From an uncultured Verrucomicrobia subdivision 3 bacterium (GTDB taxonomy: Bacteria; Verrucomicrobiota; Verrucomicrobiae; Limisphaerales; CAMLLE01), in contig CAMLLE010000119.1 in the NCBI GenBank assembly GCA_946480555.1, forward strand, positions 1-7,850: 7,850 nt of DNA, in the 5' to 3' direction. Position 1 is the stretch's first letter. Each line of letters starts with the position of its first letter. The translations under genes and the position numbers were made by a program. Below are positions 1-6,288 of the stretch, piece by piece. Below the pieces are notes generated by a model, which saw nothing but the letters and a program-made list of their open reading frames with translations, was not told where the DNA came from and ran no database searches.

Positions 1-1
1 C

Positions 2-1261
2 GCCAGTTCCGCGCAGTTCAATGGCTGGATCAACAACCTGCTCGTTCCCTACATCAACCACTGCCGCACGCGCGGCCTCTACGTCGTGATCTGCGGAAAT
101 CCATCGCTCGTGTTTCCGGGTGGCGATCACGGCCGGAACATGACCCAGCAATATCAACAGAACCTCACCACGTTCTGGACTACGGTGGCAAACGCTCCGG
201 GGATCAAGAGCGCGGACAACGTCATGTTCGAAATCTGCAACGAGCCGGTCACGATCGAAACCAGCTTCGGTGCGAACAACTGGGGCAGCGGCAGCGGGCC
301 TTACTTTCAGGCGCTCCGGAACTTCATGCAGCCAATCGTGAATGCGATCCGCAACACGGGCGCAGACAACATCATCCTCCTGCCCGGTCTCGGCTGGCAG
401 GGTGAATCACACGGCTATGCGCAATATCCCGTCACCGGATCGAACATCGGCATCGCCGCACATCTGTATCCCGCGTATGGCGGCGTTCATAACAACGCGA
501 CCGCCGTGCAGAACTTCTGGAACTCGAACTACAAACCCGCCGCCGATCTCAAGCCGATGGTCATCACGGAAATGATGTGGTTCCCGAACCCCCCCGGCGG
601 ATACGACGATCTGTTCAACGGAACCACGGCCGGCTTCGGCAATGCCGCGAAGAACGCGATCGATAATCAGGGCAACGTCAGTTACCTCATCGGTTTCCTT
701 GCCGACAACCTCTACAACCTGGTGACCTCCACACCGGCGAACTGCACGCTCGGTTCCGGCGAAGGTGTGCAAGCGGCCTTTGCCTGGTGGCCGACCTACA
801 CCTGGGCCGCGCCGGGCAACAGCGGACCGATCGCGAACGGAACATACCGCATCATTGCGCGTCACAGCGGCAAGGCGCTGGACGCTTATGGAAACCAAAC
901 CACGAACGGCACGCAGATCATCCAGTGGGCTTACTCCGGCGGCAACAATCAGCGCTGGACAGTCACCGATCGCGGCAGCGGCCAATACAGCATCGTTGGC
1001 GTCCAGAGCGGACGCGCCGTCGATGTGAACAATTGGGGAACTGCAAACGGAACCAAGGTTCAATTGTGGGATTATTTTGGCGGCACGAACCAGAAGTTCA
1101 CGCTCGCAGCCACCAGCGGAGGCTATTATCGGATCACTCCGACGCACGCCACCGGCTCATGCCTGGATGTGGCTGGCATTTCCACCGCTGACGGCGCGCT
1201 CGTTCATCTCTGGCAATGGCTGAACGGCAACAACCAGCAGTGGGCGTTTCAAGCTCCCTGA
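2..1261 (+). CDS. Secreted glycoside hydrolase (GH5-like) with C-terminal CBM13/ricin module, 5'-partial
   Basis: This is a probable extracellular polysaccharide hydrolase; the substrate (beta-glucan, mannan or another plant glycan) cannot be read from the sequence. The frame is open from base 2 with no start codon of its own, so the gene begins upstream. Alignment with the paralogue at 6289 indicates about 138 missing N-terminal residues, including the signal peptide. Residues below count from base 2. The motif FEICNEP places the presumed acid/base Glu at 81, HLYP supplies the His/Tyr pair typical of clan GH-A at about 154-156, and VITEMMW places the presumed nucleophile Glu at 190. After a short WWPTYTWAAPG linker, residues 280-419 form a three-lobed ricin-type beta-trefoil with lobe endings NNQRW, TNQKF and NNQQW. 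The TGA at 1259 is followed by a stem-loop. The assignment to GH5 rather than another clan GH-A family is likely but not certain. Confidence 0.85.
   Translation, partial: ASSAQFNGWINNLLVPYINHCRTRGLYVVICGNPSLVFPGGDHGRNMTQQYQQNLTTFWTTVANAPGIKSADNVMFEICNEPVTIETSFGANNWGSGSGPYFQALRNFMQPIVNAIRNTGADNIILLPGLGWQGESHGYAQYPVTGSNIGIAAHLYPAYGGVHNNATAVQNFWNSNYKPAADLKPMVITEMMWFPNPPGGYDDLFNGTTAGFGNAAKNAIDNQGNVSYLIGFLADNLYNLVTSTPANCTLGSGEGVQAAFAWWPTYTWAAPGNSGPIANGTYRIIARHSGKALDAYGNQTTNGTQIIQWAYSGGNNQRWTVTDRGSGQYSIVGVQSGRAVDVNNWGTANGTKVQLWDYFGGTNQKFTLAATSGGYYRITPTHATGSCLDVAGISTADGALVHLWQWLNGNNQQWAFQAP
839..1258 (+). repeat. CBM13/ricin-B-like module, copy 1 of 3
   Basis: This segment encodes 140 residues from GTYRIIARHSG to the C-terminus of the first GH5 enzyme. 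The same module recurs at 5789-6208 in the pectate lyase, where about 120 of 140 residues match by eye, and at 7531-7850 in the second GH5, where about 88 of the 107 visible residues match. It consists of three lobes of about 45 residues each, as expected for a ricin-type beta-trefoil lectin that binds sugar chains. Confidence 0.9.
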
Positions 1262-1281
1262 ATCAACCTGATCGTAAACGT

Positions 1282-1315
1282 GCGTGCGGCAGCGATTCAC
1301 TTCGTTGCCGCACGC
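1282..1315 (+). terminator. Stem-loop terminator after the first GH5 gene
   Basis: A 13-bp stem (1282-1294 with 1303-1315) closes an 8-base loop, attcactt. All pairs are Watson-Crick except one G-T. It begins 20 bases after the GH5 stop codon and lies before the sigma factor start. The bases after the stem (ttcaacgtct) are only mildly T-rich, so it may act as a factor-assisted terminator or a 3'-end stabiliser rather than a classical intrinsic terminator. Confidence 0.65.
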
Positions 1316-1325
1316 TTCAACGTCT

Positions 1326-1339
1326 AAAATCCAAAATCC
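1326..1339 (+). repeat. Two tandem 7-bp units (aaaatcc) before the sigma factor start
   Basis: The heptamer aaaatcc occurs twice head to tail, four bases upstream of the ATG at 1344. The unit resembles the gaagtcc/gaagttc/gaaatcc/aaagtcc series at 4765-4792. No Shine-Dalgarno sequence is visible here, so the repeat occupies the place where the ribosome binding region would be. Confidence 0.6.
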
Positions 1340-1343
1340 TCGC

Positions 1344-1901
1344 ATGAGCAGTTCGATGCTCCTGAATGCCACCACAACCGGGCCGGCCGATGCGGCCGAA
1401 CAGCTGCTGCCGTTGGTGTATGAAGAACTGCGTCACCTCGCGATTGCGAGAATGGCAAACGAATCGCCCGGACACACACTGCAGCCGACAGCCCTTGTGC
1501 ATGAAGCCTGGCTGAGGCTGATTGCAGACGGCCAGGAAAGGAGCTGGAAAGACCGGGCCTATTTCTTCAGCGCCGCTGCCGAGGTGATGCGCCGGATTCT
1601 AATCGATCACGCGCGCCGCAAGTCGCGCCTGAAACACGGCGGAGACCAGCAGCGCCTCAGTATTCACAACTTCGACCTTTCCGCCGCGCCGGAGGATGAC
1701 AAGGTGCTCCTGATCAACGGCGCGCTTGAAGAGCTCGAGCGCATAAACCCCGAGCGCGCGCAGGTGGTGGTGCTGAAGTTCTTCGGTGGAATGACCAACA
1801 AGGAAGCAGCCGAAGCCATGGGCATCAGCGAACGCAGCGTCAACCGCCACTGGCTTTGCGCCCGGACGTGGCTCTTTAAACGCATTGAAACCCAGATGTA
1901 G
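1344..1901 (+). CDS. ECF-type RNA polymerase sigma factor (Sigma70_ECF, kinase-associated type)
   Basis: This sigma factor would direct RNA polymerase to a limited set of promoters. Counted from ATG 1344 it has 185 residues, normal for an ECF sigma factor. Region 2 covers about residues 16-95 and includes LLPLVYEELRHLA, the family-typical HTLQPTALVHEAWLRL, and FFSAAAEVMRRILIDHARR. Region 4 covers about 125-182, with INPERAQVVVLKFFGGMT followed by the helix-turn-helix around TNKEAAEAMGISERSVNRHW. It belongs to the ECF class often encoded next to Ser/Thr kinases in planctomycetes and verrucomicrobia, and a kinase does follow 216 bases later. No anti-sigma factor gene is adjacent, so control by the kinase is plausible but inferred. 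An in-frame GTG at 1284 was not chosen because it lies inside the upstream terminator stem; ATG 1356 is another alternative. Confidence 0.9.
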   Translation: MSSSMLLNATTTGPADAAEQLLPLVYEELRHLAIARMANESPGHTLQPTALVHEAWLRLIADGQERSWKDRAYFFSAAAEVMRRILIDHARRKSRLKHGGDQQRLSIHNFDLSAAPEDDKVLLINGALEELERINPERAQVVVLKFFGGMTNKEAAEAMGISERSVNRHWLCARTWLFKRIETQM

Positions 1902-1999
1902 ATCAGAAGCGGCAGTGCGGTTCCGTTCCTCGCCCGAACGCCCCTTTCGGTGCGGAATATGGGGCTGCGTAGCAACGCATCCCTGCCGAGGTGTGGGTA

Positions 2000-2021
2000 G
2001 GGCGGAGCTGCCGCTCCGCCC
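2000..2021. repeat. Perfect 9-bp hairpin in the sigma-kinase spacer
   Basis: The arms gggcggagc (2000-2008) and gctccgccc (2013-2021) are exact reverse complements around the loop tgcc. No T-run follows in either direction, so it is more likely a repeat element or RNA-processing structure than an intrinsic terminator for the sigma factor gene. Confidence 0.6.
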
Positions 2022-2078
2022 CGTATTCAACTGCATCGTTCCGCTGAGCGCTGCGTCGCTCTGAAAATCGATAGGACA

Positions 2079-2096
2079 GCAGACTTGGAGGTCTGC
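2079..2096. repeat. Hairpin gcagac-ttggag-gtctgc overlapping the longest kinase frame
   Basis: A 6-bp perfect stem with a six-base loop. The furthest-upstream in-frame start for the kinase, TTG 2085, falls inside the loop. This argues that the open frame upstream of 2118 is repeat DNA that happens to be read through and not part of the protein. Confidence 0.5.
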
Positions 2097-2117
2097 GCCA
2101 ACGGAACGGACCCAGCC

Positions 2118-4445
2118 GTGCAAATCGATCGACCAACGCCGAACAACTCCAATGAGCGCGCTGAAGAAATCTTCTGCGCGGCGTTGGAGATTCCGTCATT
2201 GCCCGAGCGCTTGGCGTTCGTGGCGGCGACTTGCGGCATCAATCCGGAACTCCACGCTCTTGTGAATGAAATGCTGGCGGCGCAGCCCGCGGTTGACAGC
2301 TTTTTTCAGCGCAGCAAACCCGCCGCCTTTCCCGATTTCTCCCAGGCCGTTGCCGGCGCGAATGACGTTTCCAGCACAGTCGGCACGCCGGGCGAAGTCG
2401 AATGCGAAGGGAAGCAGATCGGCCCCTACAAGCTGTTGCAGCGAATTGGCGAAGGCGGTTGCGGCGCTGTCTATATGGCCGAACAGCTGTCGCCGGTCCG
2501 CCGTCGGCTGGCCTTGAAGATCATCAAGCTCGGAATGGACACGAAGCGGGTCATCGCCCGGTTCGAGGCGGAGCGACAGGCGCTGGCGTTGATGGATCAC
2601 CCGAACATCGCGCGGGTCCTGGACGCCGGCGCGACCCAGACCGGCCGCCCTTTCTTCGTCATGGAATTGGTCCGCGGCGTGAAGATCACGAAGTATTGTG
2701 ATGAGCAATGCCTCGATCCACGCCAGCGGCTCACCCTGTTCATCCAGGTCTGCAATGCCATCCAGCACGCCCACCAGAAGGGCATTGTCCATCGCGACAT
2801 CAAGCCGTCGAACATTCTGGTCACAAACCACGACGGAGTGCCGATGCCGAAGGTGATTGATTTCGGAATCGCCAAGGCCACCTCCGGCGAATTATTGACC
2901 GACAAGACGCTGTTCACGGCTTACGAACAGTTCCTCGGCACGCCGGCCTACATGAGCCCGGAACAGGCGGAGACGAGCAATCTCGATGTGGACACGCGCA
3001 GCGACATCTACAGCCTGGGCGTGCTGCTCTACGAATTGCTGACCGGCAGAACTCCGTTCGATCAGCACGAACTGCTCAAATCCGGCCTCGACGAAATGCG
3101 CCGCACCTTGCGCGAACGCGAACCGCATCGCCCTTCGAATAAGATTGAAAGCCTCCGCGTCGATGAGCTCACCGAAACCGCTCTGCGACGCCGGGTGGAG
3201 CCGCGAAAACTGAAATCGCTGCTGACCGGCGATCTCGACTGGATCGTCATGAAGACGCTGGAGAAAGACCGGGTCCTGCGTTACCAGACAGCCAACGGTC
3301 TGGCGATGGACGTGCAGCGCTATCTCAACAACGAGCCGGTGGTGGCGCGTCCGCCAAGCAGCTCGTACCGGTTTCGGAAGCTGGTTCGGCGAAACAAGGG
3401 ATTGTTCGTCCTCATTGGCGCCGTCAGCCTGGCCCTTGTACTCGGCTTCGGAACGTCGAGCTGGCTGTTTGTGAAGGAGCGCGAAGCGCGCCGTCAGCAG
3501 GCGCTGCTGCGGGAGGAGGCGGAACGGGCCCGTGCAAACGAAAGTCAGCGGCGCATCGAAGCCGAAGCGAGTGCCAAAATCGCACGCGCTGCCGTCTTGA
3601 TCGCCCGTCAAAGGCCCGAAGAAGCCGACAGCCTCGTCAAAGAAATTCCCGTCTGCCTGGTGCATCCATCGATCGAGGCTGCATCGGTCTTCCGCGACCT
3701 GGGCCACTGGAACGTCGCCCAGGGCCGGTGGCAGCAGGCGTCCGATCTGTTTCTCAAAAGGCAGCACCTTGCCGAGCAAATCGACAAATCGGACCTCTCC
3801 GACGCCGCCACGCGCGACCTGCCGGGCATTGCGACGGCGCTCGTCGTGACAGACGACATGGCCGCTCATCGGCGGTTGATGCGGGAGACGGCCGTTCGCT
3901 TTGCGAATACCGAAAACCCCATCGCGGCGGAACAAATCCTGAAGAGCTTCACCTTCGTTCCGGTTGAAACGAATTCGCTCTCCCTGCTGCATCCGCTGAA
4001 AGCCGTTGCTGAGAACTCTCTCCTGAACGAACAGACCGCGGGGAAGGATAGCCCCTACATGCTTGCCTGGCGCGCCCTCGCGGTCTCGATGTTCTATTAC
4101 AGGTGCGGCGATCATCCCTCTGCGGCGAAGTGGGCGCGGCATTGCCTCGGCTACGAGGACTGCACAAGCAGCCGGGTCGCGATGGCAAATGCCGTTCTGG
4201 CAATGGCGTCGAATCGCATCGACCCCGCGGCAGGCAGCGCGGAATTGGCTTCGGCCCGCGCCATCGTTGGTGCCAGATTTCCAAATCACGCGATCGGCGT
4301 AAGCGGAATAGCCAATGACGCTTCAGGCTTCTGGAATGACTGGATCGCGGCGCTGCTGCTCTGTCGGGAAGCAGAGCGCGTGATTCATGGCCGGGGTTGT
4401 GCAGTTGAAAATGGGCCGCAGCCGAAGCTCATCCCCACCAATTAG
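2118..4445 (+). CDS. Membrane-anchored Hanks-type serine/threonine protein kinase
   Basis: From GTG 2118 the protein has 775 residues and would phosphorylate cytoplasmic proteins on Ser/Thr. Residues about 10-60 (ERAEEIFCAALEIP, then ELHALVNEML) form the N-terminal helical segment common in planctomycete/verrucomicrobial kinases. The kinase domain spans about 104-350, with glycine loop GEGGCG at 111-116, ATP-anchoring Lys 134 in LALKIIK, catalytic Asp 227 in HRDIKPSN, metal-binding Asp 248 in DFGIAK, and SPEQ for the APE motif. All key residues are present. GDLDWIVMKTLEKDR and NEPVVARPPSS are family signatures. One transmembrane helix lies at about 429-452, then a charged coiled-coil (EREARRQQALLREEAERARA), then about 270 mainly helical, TPR-like residues, probably extracytoplasmic, ending near FWNDWIAALLLCREAE. 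GTG 2118 is preferred over TTG 2085, which sits in a hairpin; the first ATG (2269) is too late. Confidence 0.92.
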   Translation: MQIDRPTPNNSNERAEEIFCAALEIPSLPERLAFVAATCGINPELHALVNEMLAAQPAVDSFFQRSKPAAFPDFSQAVAGANDVSSTVGTPGEVECEGKQIGPYKLLQRIGEGGCGAVYMAEQLSPVRRRLALKIIKLGMDTKRVIARFEAERQALALMDHPNIARVLDAGATQTGRPFFVMELVRGVKITKYCDEQCLDPRQRLTLFIQVCNAIQHAHQKGIVHRDIKPSNILVTNHDGVPMPKVIDFGIAKATSGELLTDKTLFTAYEQFLGTPAYMSPEQAETSNLDVDTRSDIYSLGVLLYELLTGRTPFDQHELLKSGLDEMRRTLREREPHRPSNKIESLRVDELTETALRRRVEPRKLKSLLTGDLDWIVMKTLEKDRVLRYQTANGLAMDVQRYLNNEPVVARPPSSSYRFRKLVRRNKGLFVLIGAVSLALVLGFGTSSWLFVKEREARRQQALLREEAERARANESQRRIEAEASAKIARAAVLIARQRPEEADSLVKEIPVCLVHPSIEAASVFRDLGHWNVAQGRWQQASDLFLKRQHLAEQIDKSDLSDAATRDLPGIATALVVTDDMAAHRRLMRETAVRFANTENPIAAEQILKSFTFVPVETNSLSLLHPLKAVAENSLLNEQTAGKDSPYMLAWRALAVSMFYYRCGDHPSAAKWARHCLGYEDCTSSRVAMANAVLAMASNRIDPAAGSAELASARAIVGARFPNHAIGVSGIANDASGFWNDWIAALLLCREAERVIHGRGCAVENGPQPKLIPTN

Positions 4446-4460
4446 AGGCAGGTTGTGTTT

Positions 4461-4504
4461 CCCGAGGCACGGGCAAATTTCGAAGCTCGGACTCGGGCCT
4501 TTTT
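4461..4504 (+). terminator. Possible weak terminator after the kinase gene
   Basis: The arms cccgag (4461-4466) and ctcggg (4492-4497) can pair around a long 25-base loop and are followed closely by five T residues (4500-4504). Position, 15 bases after the kinase stop, and the T-run fit a terminator. The short stem and long loop make the call weak, and the 3' arm overlaps repeat DNA. Confidence 0.3.
4476..4496 (-). repeat. Degenerate heptad repeat in reverse orientation
   Basis: Read on the minus strand this stretch gives cgagtccgagcttcgaaatt. It matches the 7-bp series at 4765-4785 on the plus strand at about 15 of 21 positions and keeps the heptad phase. The two copies are therefore inverted relative to each other and bracket the pectate lyase promoter region and start codon. 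Confidence 0.4.
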
Positions 4505-4696
4505 CGGTTCTCAATTTCGGAGCCGTAAGTCGCCTTACACCCGTCAACAACATCGAAGAAACCGGCTTTCGGATCCTTTCTGAAAAAATCTGGCGTAAAG
4601 CCCCACGCGTTTGTCGCCAGGATAGGGAACAACCAAAACGTCGGCATATTTGCGCTACCACCCGACACCTCAAATCAATCCAACAACGACCAACCT

Positions 4697-6211
4697 ATGA
4701 ATGCCGCACCGCTCCACCCAACTCGAAATTCCAACCCCTATCTGGATATGCTCTCGATGAAGCTGAAGTCCGAAGTTCGAAATCCAAAGTCCGGGCGAAA
4801 CCCCAGGTTCCCGGATTTCAAGAACCGCCTTGCCGCAGCTGCGCTCGCGTTACTTCTCTGTTCCACCATCCCGCTTCGCGCCGCAGACGGCTATGCCAAC
4901 GTCAACGGCACAACGACGGGCGGCTCCGGCGCTCCCGTCGTGGTCACCACGCTTTCGCAACTGACGGCCGCCATTGGTGACGACGTTTCCCATGTTGTCC
5001 ACGTGCAGGGCACCATCAATCTCGGCTCCTCCAGCGTCCGGTTCGGTTCAAACAAAACCATCATTGGCCTCGGATCAAACTCCGGGTTCACCGGCAACCT
5101 CAAGGGCGTGGATGAAAACAACGTGGTCCTGCAAAACCTGAACTTCACCAATCCCAATAGCGTTGGCGACGGCGATGGCTTGACGCTGGACGGATGCACG
5201 CACGTCTGGGTGGATCACTGCGCGTTCGTGCAATGCGGCGACGGCGCCCTGGACATCACCCACGGCTCCGACTACATCACCGTTTCCTGGTGCAAATTCT
5301 CCTACACCTCGAACACCGGCCACAATTTCGTCAATCTGATCGGCCACAGCGACGACAACTCCGCGGAGGACAGCGGCCGGCTGAAGGTAACGTTCCATCA
5401 CAACTGGTGGAGCACTCTCTGTGTGGAGCGCATGCCGCGGGTGCGCTTCGGCCGGATTCACACCTACAACAACTTCTTCAACAGCCCCGGCAACAATCAT
5501 TGCATCCGGGCCAGCATTCAGTCGCACGTTCTGGCGGAGAACAACTACTTCGAGAGCATCAGCACTCCGTTTCAGAAATACGCCAGCAGCGCCGCGACCG
5601 GCAGCCAGGTGGGTTTGATCCGCAGCGCGGGAAACACCTTTGTCAATTGCAGCGGCGTGCAGAACTTCAACGATTCCGTTTTCGTTCCGCCCTATTCCTA
5701 CTCGCTCGAAAGCCCTTCGACGGCACGCTCGGCAATCCTTTCCGGCGCCGGTCCCACGTTGAACGCCGGCGGAGGCTCGGTCGGCAACGGCACCTACCGC
5801 GTCATCGCCCGCCACAGCGGCAAGGCGATGGATGCTTTCGGCAATCAAACCGCCAACGGCACGCAGATCCATCAGTGGACCTACCTGGGCGGGAACAATC
5901 AGCGCTGGACCGTCACCGACCGCGGCGGCGGCCAATACAGCATGATCGGCGTCCAAAGCGGACGGTGTGTTGACATCAGCAACTGGGGCACCGCCAACGG
6001 AACCAAAGTTCAACTCTGGGATTACGCCGGCGGCACGAACCAGAGGTTCACCTTCACGCCAACCAGCGGCGGCTACTATCGCATCACACCCACTCACGCC
6101 ACCGGCTCCTGCCTGGATGTGGCGGGCGTTTCCACTGCCGACGGTGCGCTGGTTCATCTGTGGCAATGGCTCAACGGCAACAACCAGCAGTGGGCCTTTC
6201 AGACACCGTAA
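4697..6211 (+). CDS. Secreted pectate lyase (polysaccharide lyase family 1) with C-terminal CBM13 module
   Basis: This enzyme cleaves polygalacturonate (pectate) by beta-elimination outside the cytoplasm, normally with calcium. From ATG 4697 it has 504 residues. A signal peptide hydrophobic core (LAAAALALLLCSTIPL) follows a basic stretch, with likely cleavage near LRAAD, about residue 63. PL1 motifs appear in order: VWVDHCAF with Asp 173, DGALDITHGSDYITVSW with Asp 182 and Asp 186 as probable calcium ligands, VTFHHNWW, ERMPRVRFG in which Arg 245 fits the catalytic Arg of the R-x-P-x-x-R motif, and HTYNNFF. A glycine-rich linker leads to the CBM13 module at 365-504. The N-terminal region is unusually long because codons 24-32 are read from a 7-bp tandem repeat. 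ATG 4757 (residue 21) would give a more usual leader and is a credible alternative start. A stem-loop follows the TAA. Confidence 0.93.
   Translation: MNAAPLHPTRNSNPYLDMLSMKLKSEVRNPKSGRNPRFPDFKNRLAAAALALLLCSTIPLRAADGYANVNGTTTGGSGAPVVVTTLSQLTAAIGDDVSHVVHVQGTINLGSSSVRFGSNKTIIGLGSNSGFTGNLKGVDENNVVLQNLNFTNPNSVGDGDGLTLDGCTHVWVDHCAFVQCGDGALDITHGSDYITVSWCKFSYTSNTGHNFVNLIGHSDDNSAEDSGRLKVTFHHNWWSTLCVERMPRVRFGRIHTYNNFFNSPGNNHCIRASIQSHVLAENNYFESISTPFQKYASSAATGSQVGLIRSAGNTFVNCSGVQNFNDSVFVPPYSYSLESPSTARSAILSGAGPTLNAGGGSVGNGTYRVIARHSGKAMDAFGNQTANGTQIHQWTYLGGNNQRWTVTDRGGGQYSMIGVQSGRCVDISNWGTANGTKVQLWDYAGGTNQRFTFTPTSGGYYRITPTHATGSCLDVAGVSTADGALVHLWQWLNGNNQQWAFQTP
4765..4792 (+). repeat. Four tandem 7-bp units inside the 5' end of the pectate lyase gene
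   Basis: The units gaagtcc, gaagttc, gaaatcc and aaagtcc start at 4765, 4772, 4779 and 4786 in exact heptad phase. They are translated as KSEVRNPKS between the start codon and the signal peptide core. As intergenic-type repeat DNA within a coding frame they make the annotated N-terminus doubtful. Confidence 0.7.
5789..6208 (+). repeat. CBM13/ricin-B-like module, copy 2 of 3
   Basis: This stretch encodes residues 365-504 of the pectate lyase, the 140-residue beta-trefoil also found in both GH5 enzymes. Lobe endings are NNQRW, TNQRF and NNQQW. The last 45 residues differ from copy 1 at only two positions. Bases 6074-6108 are identical to 7816-7850 in copy 3. Confidence 0.9.
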
Positions 6212-6229
6212 TTCGACATCGCATTTACT

Positions 6230-6256
6230 GGCCGGACGAGATTCGAGCGTCCGGCC
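6230..6256 (+). terminator. Stem-loop terminator after the pectate lyase gene
   Basis: A perfect 9-bp stem, ggccggacg with cgtccggcc, closes a 9-base loop and begins 18 bases after the stop codon. Only tggttcgcac follows, with no T-run. It lies in the same relative position as the stem-loop after the first GH5 gene and suggests that the next gene is transcribed at least partly on its own. Confidence 0.6.
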
Positions 6257-6288
6257 TGGTTCGCACAACAACTCCCAACCAAATCAAA

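Larger units (their letters stand above)
1902..2117. other. Non-coding spacer made of consecutive stem-loops
   Basis: About 216 bases between the sigma factor stop and the preferred kinase start contain no convincing gene. Successive hairpins are visible: tgcgt/acgca at 1966-1979 (with ggg/ccc pairing outside it), a perfect 9-bp stem at 2000-2021, and gcagac/gtctgc at 2079-2096. The density and style resemble dispersed intergenic repeats of this bacterial group; genomic copy number cannot be judged from this window. No clear promoter boxes were recognised. Confidence 0.55.
4446..4696. other. Non-coding spacer before the pectate lyase gene
   Basis: These 251 bases hold the likely promoter and leader of the pectate lyase gene, but no convincing -35/-10 pair was found. 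The first part carries a weak terminator candidate and a degenerate reverse-oriented heptad repeat (4476-4496). The last part is rich in A and C and leads into ATG 4697 without a Shine-Dalgarno sequence. An open frame on the minus strand at 4429-4668 has no recognisable domain. Confidence 0.5.

Noticed and set aside
1284..1343. GTG 1284 as the sigma factor start
   Set aside because: It lies in the 5' arm of the terminator-like stem and the added residues come from hairpin and heptad repeat DNA.
2085..2117. TTG 2085 as the kinase start
   Set aside because: It lies in the loop of a hairpin in repeat-like DNA, and the residues it adds do not resemble the family's N-terminus.
2892..4289. 465-codon open frame on the minus strand opposite the kinase gene
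   Set aside because: It mirrors the codon pattern of a clear kinase gene in GC-rich DNA and has no recognisable domain or leader.
4626..4642. GGAAC followed by CGTC, resembling an ECF promoter before the pectate lyase gene
   Set aside because: The two boxes are only 8 bases apart; ECF promoters need about 15-17.
4429..4668. 79-codon minus-strand frame in the spacer before the pectate lyase gene
   Set aside because: Parts look protein-like (TPDFFRKDPKAGFFDVV), but there is no recognised domain, it contains the reverse heptad repeat, and no homology search is available. Left unannotated.
4387..4980. 197-codon plus-strand frame bridging the kinase end and pectate lyase start
   Set aside because: It overlaps both genes out of frame, runs through spacer and repeat DNA, and becomes Arg-rich over the pectate lyase part, as expected for a wrong frame.
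5075..6271. 398-codon minus-strand open frame opposite the pectate lyase gene
   Set aside because: Antisense shadow of a gene with intact PL1 motifs; the translation is repetitive in Val/Ala/Gly and resembles no family.
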